A DNA stretch of 5,606 bases from Mariprofundaceae bacterium (GTDB lineage: Bacteria; Pseudomonadota; Zetaproteobacteria; Mariprofundales; Mariprofundaceae). The notes under the pieces are model-generated. The model ran no database searches, was not told where the DNA came from, and saw only the letters and a list, made by a program, of their open reading frames with translations. Position 1 is the first letter of the stretch. Every line of letters starts with the position of its first letter. The DNA lies in assembly GCA_030950875.1 (NCBI GenBank), contig JAUZQS010000315.1, forward strand, positions 1 through 5,606. The letters run 5' to 3'. Both the position numbers and the translations under genes were made by a program. Of this stretch, positions 1-5,606 are shown one piece after another.

Positions 1-687
1 ATCCATCATAAATAAATGGATGCTGCGTCCAATAGACATAGAAAATACAATGCGCTTACCATCGGGAGAAACTGCAGGTTGAAAGCCTTCACTTAAACGC
101 GTTTCAGATCCATCAGCCGCGATATGTACGATATATCCATGGGTGCCTGTAATGTTCCAATCATTAAAGTTATCCGAGGCTTGTTTTTTCGTATGTTTGT
201 CATGACCATGCATGATAAGGCGTGTTGCAACAATGCTTCCATCTTCCAGCAAAGTAATATCTTTTAGTTTACCAGTGAGCTCTTTTGCACGGCGCATCAA
301 CCCTTCATTATCAGCGGGTTTTTTCCATAAACCTAACGAGCCAGTACGGCTGGATAAAAAAGTAACATCACTGCCCAACCAAGCGACAGATGCCAATGCT
401 GCCAAATCATCTGTGACCGTATTGAGTGGATCACCATTTTGAATTGCGCGCCTGGAAATCCAATAGCTTTTAGACTTACCCGTGAGTGTTAGTAGATATT
501 TTCCATCAGGAGAGACCTTGGGATACATCTCGCTTTCATTGGGCTCCAACGTTACAAGTTTAGCCAAATCTGCAGGCTCTACTTTGGCTTGCTTGGTCGT
601 TACCCCTTCCAAAAAACCAAACAGGTCATTGGCTTGAGCCGTCGAAATAGTCATAGTTAGAGCGATTAAAAGTAGTATTTTTTTCAT
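1..687 (-). CDS. Secreted PD40/TolB-like beta-propeller protein, partial (C-terminus beyond left edge)
   Basis: The reading frame is open from an ATG at 687 to the left edge, giving 229 residues with no stop, so the gene continues outside the window. The start is supported by AAGGAT seven bases upstream (695-700). Residues 1-19 (MKKILLLIALTMTISTAQA) form a clear Sec signal peptide, with cleavage likely before Asn-20, so the product is probably periplasmic. Two WD40-like PD40 signatures are visible: SPDGKYLLTLT near residue 59 and SPDGKRIVFSMS near residue 208, the latter followed by the blade-type strand IHLFMMD at the edge. SSRTGSLGLWKK (about 112-123) looks like another blade. The family is seen in TolB and in many extracellular propellers used for protein or ligand binding. 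No catalytic domain is visible in this part, but one could lie beyond the edge. It follows another propeller gene by 36 bases with no terminator between, so cotranscription is likely. The fold is fairly sure and the function is unknown. Confidence 0.8.
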   Translation of the reverse strand, partial: MKKILLLIALTMTISTAQANDLFGFLEGVTTKQAKVEPADLAKLVTLEPNESEMYPKVSPDGKYLLTLTGKSKSYWISRRAIQNGDPLNTVTDDLAALASVAWLGSDVTFLSSRTGSLGLWKKPADNEGLMRRAKELTGKLKDITLLEDGSIVATRLIMHGHDKHTKKQASDNFNDWNITGTHGYIVHIAADGSETRLSEGFQPAVSPDGKRIVFSMSIGRSIHLFMMD

Positions 688-723
688 TAATATGATCCTT
701 TTTTATTGTATTAGAAATAGATT

Positions 724-1815
724 TTATTGAAATTCAACTTGCCACAAATTCCAGTCTGAAACTGTTTTTCTTTGAGGTTTCTTGAGGCTTCGATTGGCGT
801 GAAAAATCAGTGTGTGATTGTTTTTCCAAGTTACGCCGCCATCGGTCGCACGCGGGGCATTGGTGATGCGGGTGGTTTTACCTGTGGCAATACTCATTAC
901 ATAAATAGAGGTATGGCGAACATTTCCCCCGCTATCGCGATTGGAGACAAAAGCCAGTTGTTTGCCATCAGGGCTAAAGGCTGGTTCAAAGTCACCAAAT
1001 TTATTGCTCGTTAATTGTGTTAAACCTGTACCATCAAGGTTTTGTATCCATAAATCATAATTACCATGCACTTCGCGTACAAATGCGACCTGTTTACCAT
1101 CGGGAGAAATGGCTCCATCAAAGGCATTGGGCAACATGCTCAACTCACTGTTTTTGCGTTTAAAGATAAACAATGACGGACTATGCAGCTTGTTTTTCGT
1201 GCCCGCTTTTGTATCTTTATAAGACATCTTATAAGCAACAAAATTGGAATTATAAACACGCCAATCCTGTCCTAGAAGCTCACCATTATTCGGCTTAACA
1301 AACTCATTAAGCAATCGATTGTGTCGAATTTTTTGTAAGGTTGTATCAAAACACCATATTTGGGCATCCGCAGATGCATTCAAATGCTCTGGAATCAAGC
1401 CACCTCGAAATAATGCCATATTGGCAATGGCAATATGAGAGTCACCCTTGCCCTGCCAAAACCATGCCGAAATAGGGCCAACACGGTTACTGACATAGCC
1501 AATACCACCATCTTTAAGAGCCACGCCTTCGCGGATGACTTCATTTAACATCATGGGGTCAACACGCTTTCCTTCCATATCGGGTTGATTCACAGGCACA
1601 CGAACAACGCTAAATTTATCCATGTGGTTTTCATTAAAAACCATGAAAGAACCGGCAATAGATGGGTAAGTTAGGGCATGTTTTGAATCAAATAAAACAG
1701 GGCTAACGGGGAACAATTCTTTTTCAATAGGCTTGGCGTGTACAAGTAAAGGCTCAGCCAAAGCGGCCAAAGCGATGGCAGCCAAGCTTAGTGAGCGTAT
1801 CCATGTTGCCTTCAT
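724..1815 (-). CDS. Secreted PD40/TolB-like beta-propeller protein
   Basis: This is a 363-residue protein. I chose the ATG at 1815 over the upstream in-frame ATG at 1845 because AAGGAG lies six bases before it, and because it places a standard signal peptide at the N-terminus (MKATWIRS, a hydrophobic stretch, then LLVHA, cleavage near residue 27). The longer form would bury that signal behind ten extra residues. The C-terminal third has clear PD40 blades: ISPDGKQVAFVRE near 236, with the partner strand YDLWIQNLDGTGLTQLT; FEPAFSPDGKQLAFVSNRD near 276, with SIYVMSIATGKTTRIT; and a degenerate last blade, GGVTWKNNHTLIFHANR, near 326. The N-terminal half has weaker blade-like strands (AISGSFMVF-type and GGIGYVSNR segments). 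No peptidase, lipid-attachment or membrane anchor motif is seen, so it is probably a soluble periplasmic or exported protein. It resembles TolB in repeat type, but the tol-pal neighbours are absent and I do not call it tolB. Function unknown. Confidence 0.85.
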   Translation of the reverse strand: MKATWIRSLSLAAIALAALAEPLLVHAKPIEKELFPVSPVLFDSKHALTYPSIAGSFMVFNENHMDKFSVVRVPVNQPDMEGKRVDPMMLNEVIREGVALKDGGIGYVSNRVGPISAWFWQGKGDSHIAIANMALFRGGLIPEHLNASADAQIWCFDTTLQKIRHNRLLNEFVKPNNGELLGQDWRVYNSNFVAYKMSYKDTKAGTKNKLHSPSLFIFKRKNSELSMLPNAFDGAISPDGKQVAFVREVHGNYDLWIQNLDGTGLTQLTSNKFGDFEPAFSPDGKQLAFVSNRDSGGNVRHTSIYVMSIATGKTTRITNAPRATDGGVTWKNNHTLIFHANRSLKKPQRKTVSDWNLWQVEFQ

Positions 1816-1821
1816 TGTATA

Positions 1822-1827
1822 CTCCTT
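1822..1827 (-). promoter_or_regulatory. Ribosome binding site for the 1815 start
   Basis: On the minus strand this reads AAGGAG, a near-complete Shine-Dalgarno sequence, followed by the six-base spacer TATACA and then ATG. It decides the start of the propeller gene in favour of 1815 instead of the upstream ATG at 1845. Confidence 0.8.
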
Positions 1828-1873
1828 GTTTTCAATAAGATGCATGCAGTTTGGCGCAGGATAACAGAGCTTA

Positions 1874-1889
1874 TGTGATATGTATCACA
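1874..1889. promoter_or_regulatory. CRP/FNR-family binding-site palindrome
   Basis: The sequence TGTGATATGTATCACA consists of 7-base arms, TGTGATA and TATCACA, around a 2-base centre. It contains the exact CRP core TGTGA-N6-TCACA. Read as an FNR site (TTGAT-N4-ATCAA) each half matches four of five bases, so a CRP-type regulator fits better. It lies in the gap between the arsC stop and the propeller gene, 58 bases upstream of that gene's ATG, which is a sensible place for control of the two propeller genes. I could not identify a convincing -10/-35 pair to say whether it would activate or repress. The arms leave only a two-base loop and no T-run follows, so it is not a terminator. Confidence 0.6.
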
Positions 1890-1913
1890 CATGAATGGAT
1901 TGTAATGAAACGT

Positions 1914-2339
1914 TTATGTTTCTTGTAGAAATAGCTCGATACGCGTACGGATCTGATCTCGAACACGAGCAAACTCACGCATGATTTCCTCTTCTGTACC
2001 GCATGTTTTGGCAGGGTCTTCAAATGGCCAATGTTGGCGCTTTCCTTGCATGGAAAATATGGGGCAATGCGCATCAGCGTGACTACAGACAGTCACCAGT
2101 AAATCCAGCGATTCTAAAATGGCAGTATTTACCACTTCGGAAACTTGAGTGGAAATATCGATGCCTGCTTCTTGCATAACACGAATGGCTCGTGGGTTCT
2201 TGCCATGTGCTTTGATGCCCGCAGAAAAGACATCATAAGCATCACCACCCAAGTGTTTTAACCAGCCCTCCGCCATTTGTGAGCGGCAAGAATTCCCAGT
2301 GCATAAAAATAAAACGCGCTTTTTCTTGTTTGTTAGCAT
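1914..2339 (-). CDS. arsC: Arsenate reductase, thioredoxin-coupled type (low-molecular-weight phosphatase fold)
   Basis: This 141-residue cytosolic enzyme reduces arsenate to arsenite. It starts with the strand KRVLFLCTGNSCRSQMAEGW, which holds the CX5R P-loop (Cys-13 to Arg-19) of the low-molecular-weight tyrosine phosphatase fold. The two resolving cysteines of the thioredoxin-coupled class are present in CSHADAHC (Cys-85 and Cys-92), with the same seven-residue spacing as Cys-82 and Cys-89 in the Staphylococcus ArsC. The DP-loop acid is Asp-108 in WPFEDPAK. All catalytic parts and the length fit the family. I chose the ATG at 2339, two bases after the acr3 stop. An in-frame TTG at 2360 would add seven residues that the family does not need and would overlap acr3. 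The GGGG stretch at the end of acr3 is a weak ribosome site, so translation is probably coupled to acr3. The arsenite it makes is the substrate for the permease encoded just upstream. No glutaredoxin-type ArsC features are seen. Confidence 0.95.
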   Translation of the reverse strand: MLTNKKKRVLFLCTGNSCRSQMAEGWLKHLGGDAYDVFSAGIKAHGKNPRAIRVMQEAGIDISTQVSEVVNTAILESLDLLVTVCSHADAHCPIFSMQGKRQHWPFEDPAKTCGTEEEIMREFARVRDQIRTRIELFLQET

Positions 2340-2341
2340 GT

Positions 2342-3379
2342 TTAACCCCGTTCGTACCAATGTTTACTACGATTCACAATTGCAACAACTGAAAGCATGA
2401 CAGGGACCTCTACAAGCACGCCGACAACAGTTGCCAAAGCAGCTCCCGATTCAAAACCAAAGAGTGCAATGGCTGTTGCCACTGCTAGCTCAAAGAAGTT
2501 TGATGCGCCAATAAGTGCTGAAGGGGCAGCGATACTATGGGCAACGCCCAATCGTTTGTTTAATAAATATGCTAAAGATGATGTGAAATAGACTTGGATG
2601 GTAATGGGGATAGCTAGCATAAGGATAACCAAGGGCTGTGCCATAATTTGCATTCCCTGGAAACCAAATAATAACACAATCATTAACAATAGAGATGCCA
2701 TGGAATAAGGATCCATGCGCTGTAACGCGGCCTCCAAACGCTGTTTTTTTAATAAATATTTACGCCACAGGTAAGCCACGATAACTGGGACAACAATATA
2801 AAGTAGTACGGATAATAATAAGGTGCTCCAAGGTATTTGAATGGATGCGATGCCAAGCAATAGACCTACAAGGGGCGCGAATACAACCACCATGATGATG
2901 TCATTTAATGCTACTTGAGAGAGAGTGAATTGAGCATCACCCCCTGATAGCTTTGACCATACAAAGACCATCGCTGTACATGGAGCTGCGGCTAAGATAA
3001 CCAAGCCAGCGTAATAACTATCCCATTGCATTGGATCTAAATAATCAGAAAACACATGGTAAATAAAAAACCAACCTAAAAGTGCCATTGAAAAAGGTTT
3101 GACCAGCCAATTGATGCCGACAGTTACCATGATGCCATTGCGATGCTCCCAAACTTTATGCAATGCGGTATAATCAATTTTAAGCAGCATGGGTAAAATC
3201 ATAACCCAAATTAAGACAGCAACGGTTAGGTTGATGTGTGCAACTTCAAAGTTGGCCAAGGTGTGGATAAATGTAGGCATGGTATTGCCAAGTACAATTC
3301 CAGCTACCATGCTTAAAAAGACCCAGAGCGTTAAATATCGAGCGAAGAGCCCCATGCTTTTTTTTGTAGAATCCGACAT
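2342..3379 (-). CDS. acr3: Arsenite efflux permease, ACR3 family
   Basis: This is a 345-residue inner-membrane protein with about ten hydrophobic segments, the usual length and topology of ACR3 arsenite carriers of the bile acid/arsenite/riboflavin transporter superfamily. It is not the unrelated 12-helix ArsB. It exports arsenite driven by the membrane potential or proton gradient. Family hallmarks visible are the helix-4 motif LAAAPCTAMVFVWS with the essential cysteine at residue 134, ALND at 157-160, GASNFFELAVA at 291-301, and the last-helix VLVEVPVML with the conserved glutamate at 324. The start at 3379 is preceded by AAGGGG with a six-base spacer. It is followed two bases later by arsC and preceded by arsR across a 63-base gap that holds a likely promoter and operator. 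It is complete, with no missing key residue. Confidence 0.95.
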   Translation of the reverse strand: MSDSTKKSMGLFARYLTLWVFLSMVAGIVLGNTMPTFIHTLANFEVAHINLTVAVLIWVMILPMLLKIDYTALHKVWEHRNGIMVTVGINWLVKPFSMALLGWFFIYHVFSDYLDPMQWDSYYAGLVILAAAPCTAMVFVWSKLSGGDAQFTLSQVALNDIIMVVVFAPLVGLLLGIASIQIPWSTLLLSVLLYIVVPVIVAYLWRKYLLKKQRLEAALQRMDPYSMASLLLMIVLLFGFQGMQIMAQPLVILMLAIPITIQVYFTSSLAYLLNKRLGVAHSIAAPSALIGASNFFELAVATAIALFGFESGAALATVVGVLVEVPVMLSVVAIVNRSKHWYERG

Positions 3380-3403
3380 CTTATACCCCTTATTGAAGGG
3401 CTA

Positions 3404-3431
3404 AACATATCTATAAATGCGGATATGTAAA
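3404..3431 (-). promoter_or_regulatory. Predicted sigma70-type promoter for acr3-arsC
   Basis: On the minus strand a -35-like TTTACA (3431-3426) is followed after 16 bases by a -10-like TATGTT (3409-3404). Transcription would start near 3397 and give a leader of about 18 bases that carries the acr3 ribosome site. Both boxes match consensus only in part (TTGACA, TATAAT). The support is the position in the only real gap of the arsenic cluster and the overlap with inverted repeats. Confidence 0.5.
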
Positions 3432-3440
3432 TATATAGAT
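3405..3440. promoter_or_regulatory. Candidate ArsR operator: two interlocked inverted repeats
   Basis: Two 7-base inverted repeats overlap here. ACATATC (3405-3411) pairs with GATATGT (3422-3428) across a 10-base spacer, and ATCTATA (3409-3415) pairs with TATAGAT (3434-3440) across 18 bases. AT-rich dyads of this kind over the core promoter are typical of the ArsR/SmtB family, where binding blocks RNA polymerase until arsenite releases the repressor. The repeats cover the predicted -35, spacer and -10 of acr3. That ArsR binds here is inferred from position and symmetry, and AT-richness makes some chance symmetry likely. Confidence 0.5.
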
Positions 3441-3442
3441 TT

Positions 3443-3760
3443 TTATGGTGCTAGAATGCAGTGCAGTGCCTTAAGATCTTGCTCTATTTGTGAGCAGCCT
3501 TCTTTCTGAAGCACAGTAAAAAGCTCTGTGGATAGATCGCCACATAAGTGATAATACATCCATTTTCCTTCTCTACGGGTTTCTAGCAAGCCAGCATGTC
3601 GCAAAATGCTTAAATGACGAGAAACAGTGCTTTGAGGAAGCTGTAGAGCATCTACCAAATGACAAACACAAAGCTCTTTAGAGTGACCCAATAAAGCAAA
3701 AAGGCGCAGCCGAACTGGGTCGCCCAACGCCTTAAAGCTTGCAGATAGCCCTTGTATCAA
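3443..3760 (-). CDS. arsR: Arsenite-responsive transcriptional repressor, ArsR/SmtB family
   Basis: This 105-residue winged-helix repressor has the usual length of the family. Its layout is a first helix leading to FKALGDPVRLRLFALL (9-24), then the metalloid-binding segment ELCVCHL (29-35) with Cys-31 and Cys-33. The recognition helix region LQLPQSTVSRHLSILRHAGLL follows at 39-59, and the wing is TRREGKWMYYHL at 61-72. ELCVC is the As(III)-sensing motif of the E. coli-type ArsR, where arsenite binding releases DNA. Further cysteines lie at 73, 89 and 101. The start is TTG at 3760: no ATG or GTG exists upstream before an in-frame stop, and the next possible start, a TTG twelve codons in, would remove the first helix. 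There is no Shine-Dalgarno sequence. The start overlaps the stop of the cytochrome gene by two bases, so translational coupling is likely. It probably controls acr3-arsC through the inverted repeats just after its stop. Confidence 0.93.
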   Translation of the reverse strand: MIQGLSASFKALGDPVRLRLFALLGHSKELCVCHLVDALQLPQSTVSRHLSILRHAGLLETRREGKWMYYHLCGDLSTELFTVLQKEGCSQIEQDLKALHCILAP

Positions 3761-4437
3761 GCCGTGGGTTTGATGCGGTCAATAATATTATGACCCTGAA
3801 CTTGATGAAAAATAACCGCTAAAATATGGGCTCCCAACAAGGTCTCCACGGCTATGACCACAGTTTCATGCACAGATGAGACAAGTTCAATCCAGGCGCT
3901 TTGTGGCGCTGTAATGCTCCATCCGAAATATAATATCGTACCTGTAATACCCATGATGATTGCCGATAAAATAAGCAAGCCATGCGTGCTCCGTGCAACA
4001 GCTTCACCGTCTTCTGGTGGTGCAAGTTTCATGGACTTCCAGCCTGACATTTGCAATTTAATTTCGGCGACCAATTGCTTGCGTCCTGCTCCAAACAGCC
4101 ATGGAAACAGGTGACGCCAGTTAGCACCTGGCAATGAAGTCATCGCAAGTATGATGCGAATGACTAAAAGAGCTGCAATAAATAGTCCTAGAAACTCGTG
4201 CACTTCAAAGCCCAATGTTTTTTCTACAGGCCCTGCAACCGCACCGGCTATACTATGATGTCCTTCATGCGCGAAAGCAGGTGTAATCCAAGTGATGGAT
4301 GCTTCATCATGATCATCAACTTCAGGCACATCCATCAATTCGCCGACAGCCAATTGTGTGATCATACACAGCGCAAAAATGCTGTGAAAAATGCGAATTG
4401 GTTTTGCATAGGCTTCATTTATTGTATGATCAGTCAT
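3757..4437 (-). CDS. Cytochrome b561-type membrane protein (Ni/Fe-hydrogenase b-cytochrome-like)
   Basis: This 226-residue protein has four membrane helices at about 14-35, 76-99, 152-173 and 189-212, as in bacterial cytochrome b561 and hydrogenase-type b cytochromes. Likely haem-ligand histidines are His-18 in RIFHSIFALCMI, His-80 in VHEFLGLFIAALLVIRIIL, and His-190 and His-204 in the last helix; His-152 and His-211 are further candidates. The pattern H-x3-G ending in Arg in helix 2 is a family hallmark. Proteins of this family pass electrons between the quinone pool and a partner protein. An unusually polar loop of about 40 residues between helices 1 and 2 holds DDHDE and HEGHH, and may bind metal. 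The gene starts one base after argG (TAA-G-ATG), with GCGGGGAAA as the ribosome site, and overlaps arsR by two bases. No hydrogenase, formate dehydrogenase or c-type cytochrome partner is nearby. The family is clear; the electron partner and any link to arsenic are unknown. Confidence 0.85.
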   Translation of the reverse strand: MTDHTINEAYAKPIRIFHSIFALCMITQLAVGELMDVPEVDDHDEASITWITPAFAHEGHHSIAGAVAGPVEKTLGFEVHEFLGLFIAALLVIRIILAMTSLPGANWRHLFPWLFGAGRKQLVAEIKLQMSGWKSMKLAPPEDGEAVARSTHGLLILSAIIMGITGTILYFGWSITAPQSAWIELVSSVHETVVIAVETLLGAHILAVIFHQVQGHNIIDRIKPTA

Positions 4438-4438
4438 C

Positions 4439-5606
4439 TTATTTCCCCGCTAATTTATTCATGCGCAAACGTAGTGCATTAAGTTTGATAAAGCCATCAG
4501 CATCTTTTTGGTTGTATGCGCCTTGATCATCTTCAAAGGTGCATAGACGCTCATCAAATAGTGAGTTGTCAGATTTGCGACCTACAACCATTGTGTTTCC
4601 CTTGTACAGTTTCAGACGCACCGTACCATTCACTGTTGCTTGTGAGGCATCAATCGCCGACTGCATCATGTGTGTTTCAGGAGCAAACCAATAACCGTTG
4701 TAAATCAGCTTCGCGTAACGAGGCATCAATTCATCTTTCAGATGTGCAGCTTCGCGATCCATTGTGATGGATTCAATAGCGCGATGGGCTTTGAGCATGA
4801 TTGTGCCGCCAGGTGTTTCATAACAACCGCGTGATTTCATCCCTACATAACGATTTTCAACGATATCAATACGCCCAATGCCATGCTTGCCACCCAAACG
4901 ATTTAATTCACGCAACGCTTCTGCAGGTGTCATGCTAACGTCATTGATGGCAATAATATCACCACCTTGATACGTTAATTCGATATATTCGGCTTCATCG
5001 GGTGCAGCTTCAGGGGATACTGACCAACGCCACATGGATTCGGAAGGCTCAACCCAAGGGTCTTCCAAATCGTAACCTTCGTAGGAAATGTGTAATAAAT
5101 TGGCATCCATAGAATAAGGTGATTTACTTCCCTCACGCTTGCGTTCGACTTCAATGCCGTGTTTGTCGCAGTATGCCAACATATCGTTGCGGGAATTCAA
5201 GTTCCACTCACGCCATGGTGCAATTACTTTTACATCGGGTTTTAAAGCATAAAAACCCAATTCAAAACGCACTTGATCGTTGCCTTTACCTGTTGCACCA
5301 TGTGCAACAGCATCAGCGCCTTCAATATTAGCGATTTCAATCATGCGCTTGGAAATGAGTGGGCGAGCAATGGATGTCCCTAATAAATACTCGCCTTCAT
5401 AAATTGCGTTGGCACGAAACATTGGGAATACAAAATCACGTACATACTCTTCGGTTAAGTCATCGATATAAATGGCTGATGCACCGCAAGCTTTTGCTTT
5501 GATGCGTGCATCTTCGACTTCTTCACCTTGTCCAATATCGGCGGTAAAGGTTACGACTTCACAATCATAGGTATCTTGTAACCATTTTAAAATAATGGAG
5601 GTATCC
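4439..5606 (-). CDS. argG: Argininosuccinate synthase, partial (N-terminus beyond right edge)
   Basis: ArgG joins citrulline and aspartate with ATP to make argininosuccinate, the penultimate step of arginine synthesis, in the cytosol as a tetramer. In-frame coding runs from the TAA stop at 4439-4441 to the right edge, giving 388 residues; the family is about 400-405 long, so only roughly 15 residues are missing. The visible N-terminus begins [13 protein letters not shown], the end of the SGGLDTS ATP-pyrophosphatase loop. It continues through [13 protein letters not shown] to the signature [13 protein letters not shown] (residues 103-115 of the visible part), and later [28 protein letters not shown] and YNGYWFAPE. 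The methionine at 5422 is internal ([15 protein letters not shown]), not a start. No break or frameshift is seen. Its stop is one base before the cytochrome ATG, and no terminator separates them, so readthrough into the cytochrome and arsR is expected. Confidence 0.97.
   Translation of the reverse strand, partial: DTSIILKWLQDTYDCEVVTFTADIGQGEEVEDARIKAKACGASAIYIDDLTEEYVRDFVFPMFRANAIYEGEYLLGTSIARPLISKRMIEIANIEGADAVAHGATGKGNDQVRFELGFYALKPDVKVIAPWREWNLNSRNDMLAYCDKHGIEVERKREGSKSPYSMDANLLHISYEGYDLEDPWVEPSESMWRWSVSPEAAPDEAEYIELTYQGGDIIAINDVSMTPAEALRELNRLGGKHGIGRIDIVENRYVGMKSRGCYETPGGTIMLKAHRAIESITMDREAAHLKDELMPRYAKLIYNGYWFAPETHMMQSAIDASQATVNGTVRLKLYKGNTMVVGRKSDNSLFDERLCTFEDDQGAYNQKDADGFIKLNALRLRMNKLAGK

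Noticed and set aside
56..71. 16-base identical stretch TTACCATCGGGAGAAA at 56-71 and again at 1094-1109
   Set aside because: Both copies encode the same SPDGK motif of PD40 blades, so the match is explained by the shared protein repeat, not by a DNA repeat element.
212..442. Plus-strand open frame of 76 codons
   Set aside because: It lies wholly inside the minus-strand propeller gene, has no ribosome site, and its residue composition is like an antisense shadow.
772..1014. Plus-strand open frame of 80 codons
   Set aside because: It is opposite the PD40 blades of the second propeller gene. The minus-strand frame has signal peptide and family motifs, so this is a shadow.
1841..1848. Perfect 8-base palindrome TGCATGCA upstream of the propeller gene
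   Set aside because: It is short, common by chance, and has no extension of symmetry on either side.
1871..2074. Minus-strand 67-codon frame at the arsC end
   Set aside because: It overlaps the arsC C-terminal coding in another frame, including the catalytic DP loop, and shows no family motif.
2340..2360. Longer arsC beginning at TTG 2360
   Set aside because: It would add seven residues before a start that already fits family length, overlap acr3 by 19 bases, and use a weaker codon with no ribosome site.
3387..3400. Small hairpin CCCTT-CAAT-AAGGG over the acr3 ribosome site
   Set aside because: The stem has only five pairs, and if transcription starts near 3397 the left arm is mostly not in the transcript, so ribosome-site masking is unlikely.
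4439..5422. argG taken as a 327-residue protein from the ATG at 5422
   Set aside because: The frame continues upstream to the right edge with unmistakable ArgG N-terminal sequence, so this methionine is internal.

Overview
The window comes from a bacterial chromosome. It is gene-dense, and every gene I can support lies on the minus strand, so it reads right to left. The mid-40s GC (by eye), the ordinary proteobacterial-type ArgG, the Sec signal peptides and the cytochrome b561-family protein suggest a Gram-negative proteobacterium. No rRNA or marker gene is present, so nothing finer is justified. I see no tRNA, IS element, CRISPR array, prophage or integron feature, and no intergenic stretch longer than about 100 bases.

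Right part (about 3443-5606): argG, argininosuccinate synthase, missing only its extreme N-terminus beyond the right edge. One base after its stop comes a four-helix cytochrome b561-type membrane protein. The stop of that gene overlaps, by two bases, the TTG start of an ArsR-type arsenic-sensing repressor. These three genes are packed tightly enough to be one transcript.

Middle part (1914-3442): a 63-base gap after arsR carries two interlocked inverted repeats over a plausible promoter. Then follow acr3 (arsenite efflux permease) and, two bases later, arsC (thioredoxin-type arsenate reductase). Together arsR, acr3 and arsC make a minimal but complete arsenic resistance module. ArsC reduces arsenate to arsenite, Acr3 expels arsenite, and ArsR de-represses when arsenite is bound. 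The unusual points are that arsR appears to be read from the argG side, that its likely operator lies downstream of it, and that a b-type cytochrome sits between the biosynthetic gene and the regulator.

Left part (1-1913): two secreted beta-propeller (PD40/TolB-like) proteins, 36 bases apart, probably one transcription unit; the second runs off the left edge. A near-perfect CRP/FNR-type palindrome lies in the gap between arsC and the first propeller gene. No clear rho-independent terminator separates the ars genes from the propeller genes.

The families of the arg and ars genes are secure. The roles of the cytochrome and the two propellers are not known from sequence alone. I found no clearly novel system. 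The best leads are the argG-cytochrome-arsR linkage and the two regulatory palindromes.
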